Source: QALR01 sp045646925
GTDB lineage: Bacteria > Bacillota > Clostridia > Oscillospirales > CAG-272
Assembly: GCA_045646925.1 (NCBI GenBank)
Contig: JAZRLQ010000014.1
Span: 1 to 14,313, forward strand
Reading direction: 5' to 3'
DNA length: 14,313 nt
The notes beneath the pieces were generated by a model that saw only the letters and a program-made list of their open reading frames with translations, ran no database searches and was not told the DNA's origin. The stretch's first letter is position 1; each line of letters opens with the position of its first letter. A program made the translations under genes and the position numbers. This document shows positions 13,214-14,313 of this stretch, one piece after another.

Positions 13214-13261
13214 AAGCCTCTCTTTCATTGGGTGGTACCCCATTGTATGAAAAAGAGGCTT
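13214..13261 (-). terminator. Strong hairpin after metK: terminator or ribosome-binding-site lock
   Basis: On the minus strand a 15-bp stem (AAGCCTCTTTTTCAT with ATGAAAGAGAGGCTT, one U-G pair) encloses an 18-nt loop. Part of the loop can pair further (TGGG / CCCA). The stem is followed by TTTTATG, so the T tail is short and merges with the start codon of the next gene. It starts 26 nt after the metK stop. The 3' arm contains the whole SD of the next gene. Termination with an imperfect tail is the simplest reading, and control of translation is possible. Confidence 0.65.
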
Positions 13262-13286
13262 ATTTTGTTAATGTAATAAAAAGGAT

Positions 13287-14313
13287 TTAGATCGCTGCTT
13301 TTTCGCGGAGAATTTCAGCGATATCGGTCTTTTCCCACTTTACGCCAAGCTCTTCTCTGCCGAAGTGGCCGTATGCGGAAAGAGGTGCGTAGATGGGCTT
13401 ACGAAGCTCGAAGTAGTCGATGATCGCCGCAGGACGAAGGTCAACGGTTTCTTCAACGATCTTTGCGATCTTTTCGTCAGCGATCACGCCGGTACCGAAG
13501 GTGTTAACGTTTACGCAAAGGGGCTTTGCAACGCCAATTGCGTAGGAGATCTGGACTTCGCATTTCTTGGCGAGCTTTGCCGCAACGATGTTCTTTGCAA
13601 CGTAGCGAGCCGCATAGCAAGCGCTTCTGTCAACCTTGGTCGGATCCTTGCCGGAGAATGCGCCGCCGCCGTGTCTGCCGTAGCCGCCGTAGGTATCAAC
13701 AATGATCTTACGTCCGGTCAGACCGCTGTCACCCTGAGGGCCGCCGATAACGAATCTACCCGTAGGGTTTACGAAAATTTCAGTATTTTCGTCGATGAAC
13801 TGCGCAGGAACGATGGGCTTGATAACGTTTTCGATGATATCTGCGCGGATCTGTTCGAGAGAAACATCCTCATCATGCTGTGTGGAAACAACGATGTTTT
13901 CCAAACGAACGGGAGTATCGCCGTCATATTCCACGGTAACCTGTGTTTTGCCGTCGGGACGGAGGTAAGAGAGTGTGCCGTCTTTACGAACCTTGGTAAG
14001 CTGCTTGGCCATATTGGTTGCAAGCGCATAGCCGAGAGGCATGAGATTTTCGGTTTCATCGGTAGCGTAACCGAACATCATACCCTGGTCGCCTGCGCCG
14101 GTATCGTATTTATCAGCCTGTGTACCGGTTTTTGCTTCGATACACTTATCAACGCCCATCGCAATGTCGGGGGACTGCTTGTGGATGCGGTTTACAACTT
14201 CACAGGTGGAAGCGTTGAAGCCATATTCTTCTTTATTGTAGCCAATTTCATTAATCGCTTTGCGAACGGTTGCTTCTACATCAATTTTAGCTGTTGTAGT
14301 GATTTCACCCATT
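13287..14313 (-). CDS. metK: S-adenosylmethionine synthetase (5' partial)
   Basis: MetK makes S-adenosylmethionine from methionine and ATP in the cytoplasm. The frame runs off the right edge. The visible 341 residues begin at GEITTTAKID, matching about residue 54 of E. coli MetK, so the N-terminal segment with the GHPDK motif is missing. The Met codon at 14312 is internal, not the start. Recognised signatures are QSPDIAMGVD (46-55 of the visible part), the hexapeptide GAGDQG (72-77), GRFVIGGPQGD (185-195), the phosphate-binding glycine loop HGGGAFSGKDP (214-224) and AYGHFGRE near the C-terminus. The segment before GAGDQG is some ten residues longer than in E. coli, which I believe occurs in other Bacillota. 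Any promoter or S-box riboswitch would lie outside the window. Confidence 0.97.
   Translation of the reverse strand, partial: MGEITTTAKIDVEATVRKAINEIGYNKEEYGFNASTCEVVNRIHKQSPDIAMGVDKCIEAKTGTQADKYDTGAGDQGMMFGYATDETENLMPLGYALATNMAKQLTKVRKDGTLSYLRPDGKTQVTVEYDGDTPVRLENIVVSTQHDEDVSLEQIRADIIENVIKPIVPAQFIDENTEIFVNPTGRFVIGGPQGDSGLTGRKIIVDTYGGYGRHGGGAFSGKDPTKVDRSACYAARYVAKNIVAAKLAKKCEVQISYAIGVAKPLCVNVNTFGTGVIADEKIAKIVEETVDLRPAAIIDYFELRKPIYAPLSAYGHFGREELGVKWEKTDIAEILREKAAI

Noticed and set aside
13208..13228. A six-codon upstream frame (MKERLL) ending in TGA that overlaps the ATG of the 107-residue gene
   Set aside because: Its ATG has no SD and it is inside the hairpin arm. Coding is explained more simply by the AGAGAGG SD serving the downstream ATG.
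13229..13240. GGGTGGTACC on the + strand, identical to the core of the T-box riboswitch signature
   Set aside because: It sits in the loop of the hairpin after metK. No aminoacyl-tRNA synthetase or amino-acid gene follows on the + strand, and there is no specifier stem. Chance occurrence is the better explanation.
14310..14312. The ATG at 14312 as the metK start
   Set aside because: The residues that follow (GEITTT) match about position 54 of E. coli MetK and the frame stays open to the window edge, so the real start is outside.

Overview
The window looks like a piece of chromosome from an anaerobic, fermentative Bacillota, most likely class Clostridia. The grounds are an [FeFe] hydrogenase of the HndD/CpI type, strong purine-rich Shine-Dalgarno (SD) sites, sigma-A-like promoters, short U-tailed terminators, and the neighbourhood metK / small membrane protein / recD2 / comF. 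Base composition is near balanced, with AT-rich intergenic stretches. No tRNA, rRNA, CRISPR array, insertion sequence, integrase or phage gene was seen.

Layout from left to right. (1) 1-1190, + strand: the 3' end of an [FeFe]-hydrogenase catalytic subunit, followed by its terminator and a bidirectional terminator. (2) 1294-3693, - strand: a PcrA/UvrD-type helicase, convergent with the hydrogenase. (3) 3700-4156: a 457-bp AT-rich divergent promoter region with a promoter on each side, two inverted repeats and helically phased T-tracts. (4) 4157-5296, +: a membrane-anchored M15B (VanY/DacY-type) D,D-carboxypeptidase with its own promoter and terminator. (5) 5362-8161, +: an Lhr-core-type DEAD/DEAH helicase, then 19 nt later an unrecognised five-helix membrane protein carrying a motif of the sodium-pump decarboxylase beta subunit. 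(6) 8201-9802, -: a cytoplasmic GH20 exo-beta-N-acetylhexosaminidase with its own promoter, convergent with the previous unit across a shared terminator. (7) 9954-14313, -: metK (5' end outside the window), a 107-residue single-span membrane protein, recD2 and comF, apparently read in that order. A strong hairpin lies after metK, and recD2 and comF overlap by 8 nt.

The content is mainly housekeeping: hydrogen metabolism, DNA repair helicases (PcrA, Lhr-core, RecD2), a DNA-uptake-related phosphoribosyltransferase-like protein, cell-wall trimming, amino-sugar release and S-adenosylmethionine synthesis. I do not see a clear new multi-gene system. The points most worth a second look are the altered active-site pocket of the hydrogenase, the membrane protein with the sodium-pump-like motif next to the Lhr helicase, and the hairpin after metK that encloses the ribosome binding site of the next gene. 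For three minus-strand genes (pcrA, GH20, recD2) the SD position argues for a start downstream of the longest possible one, and those starts are used here.
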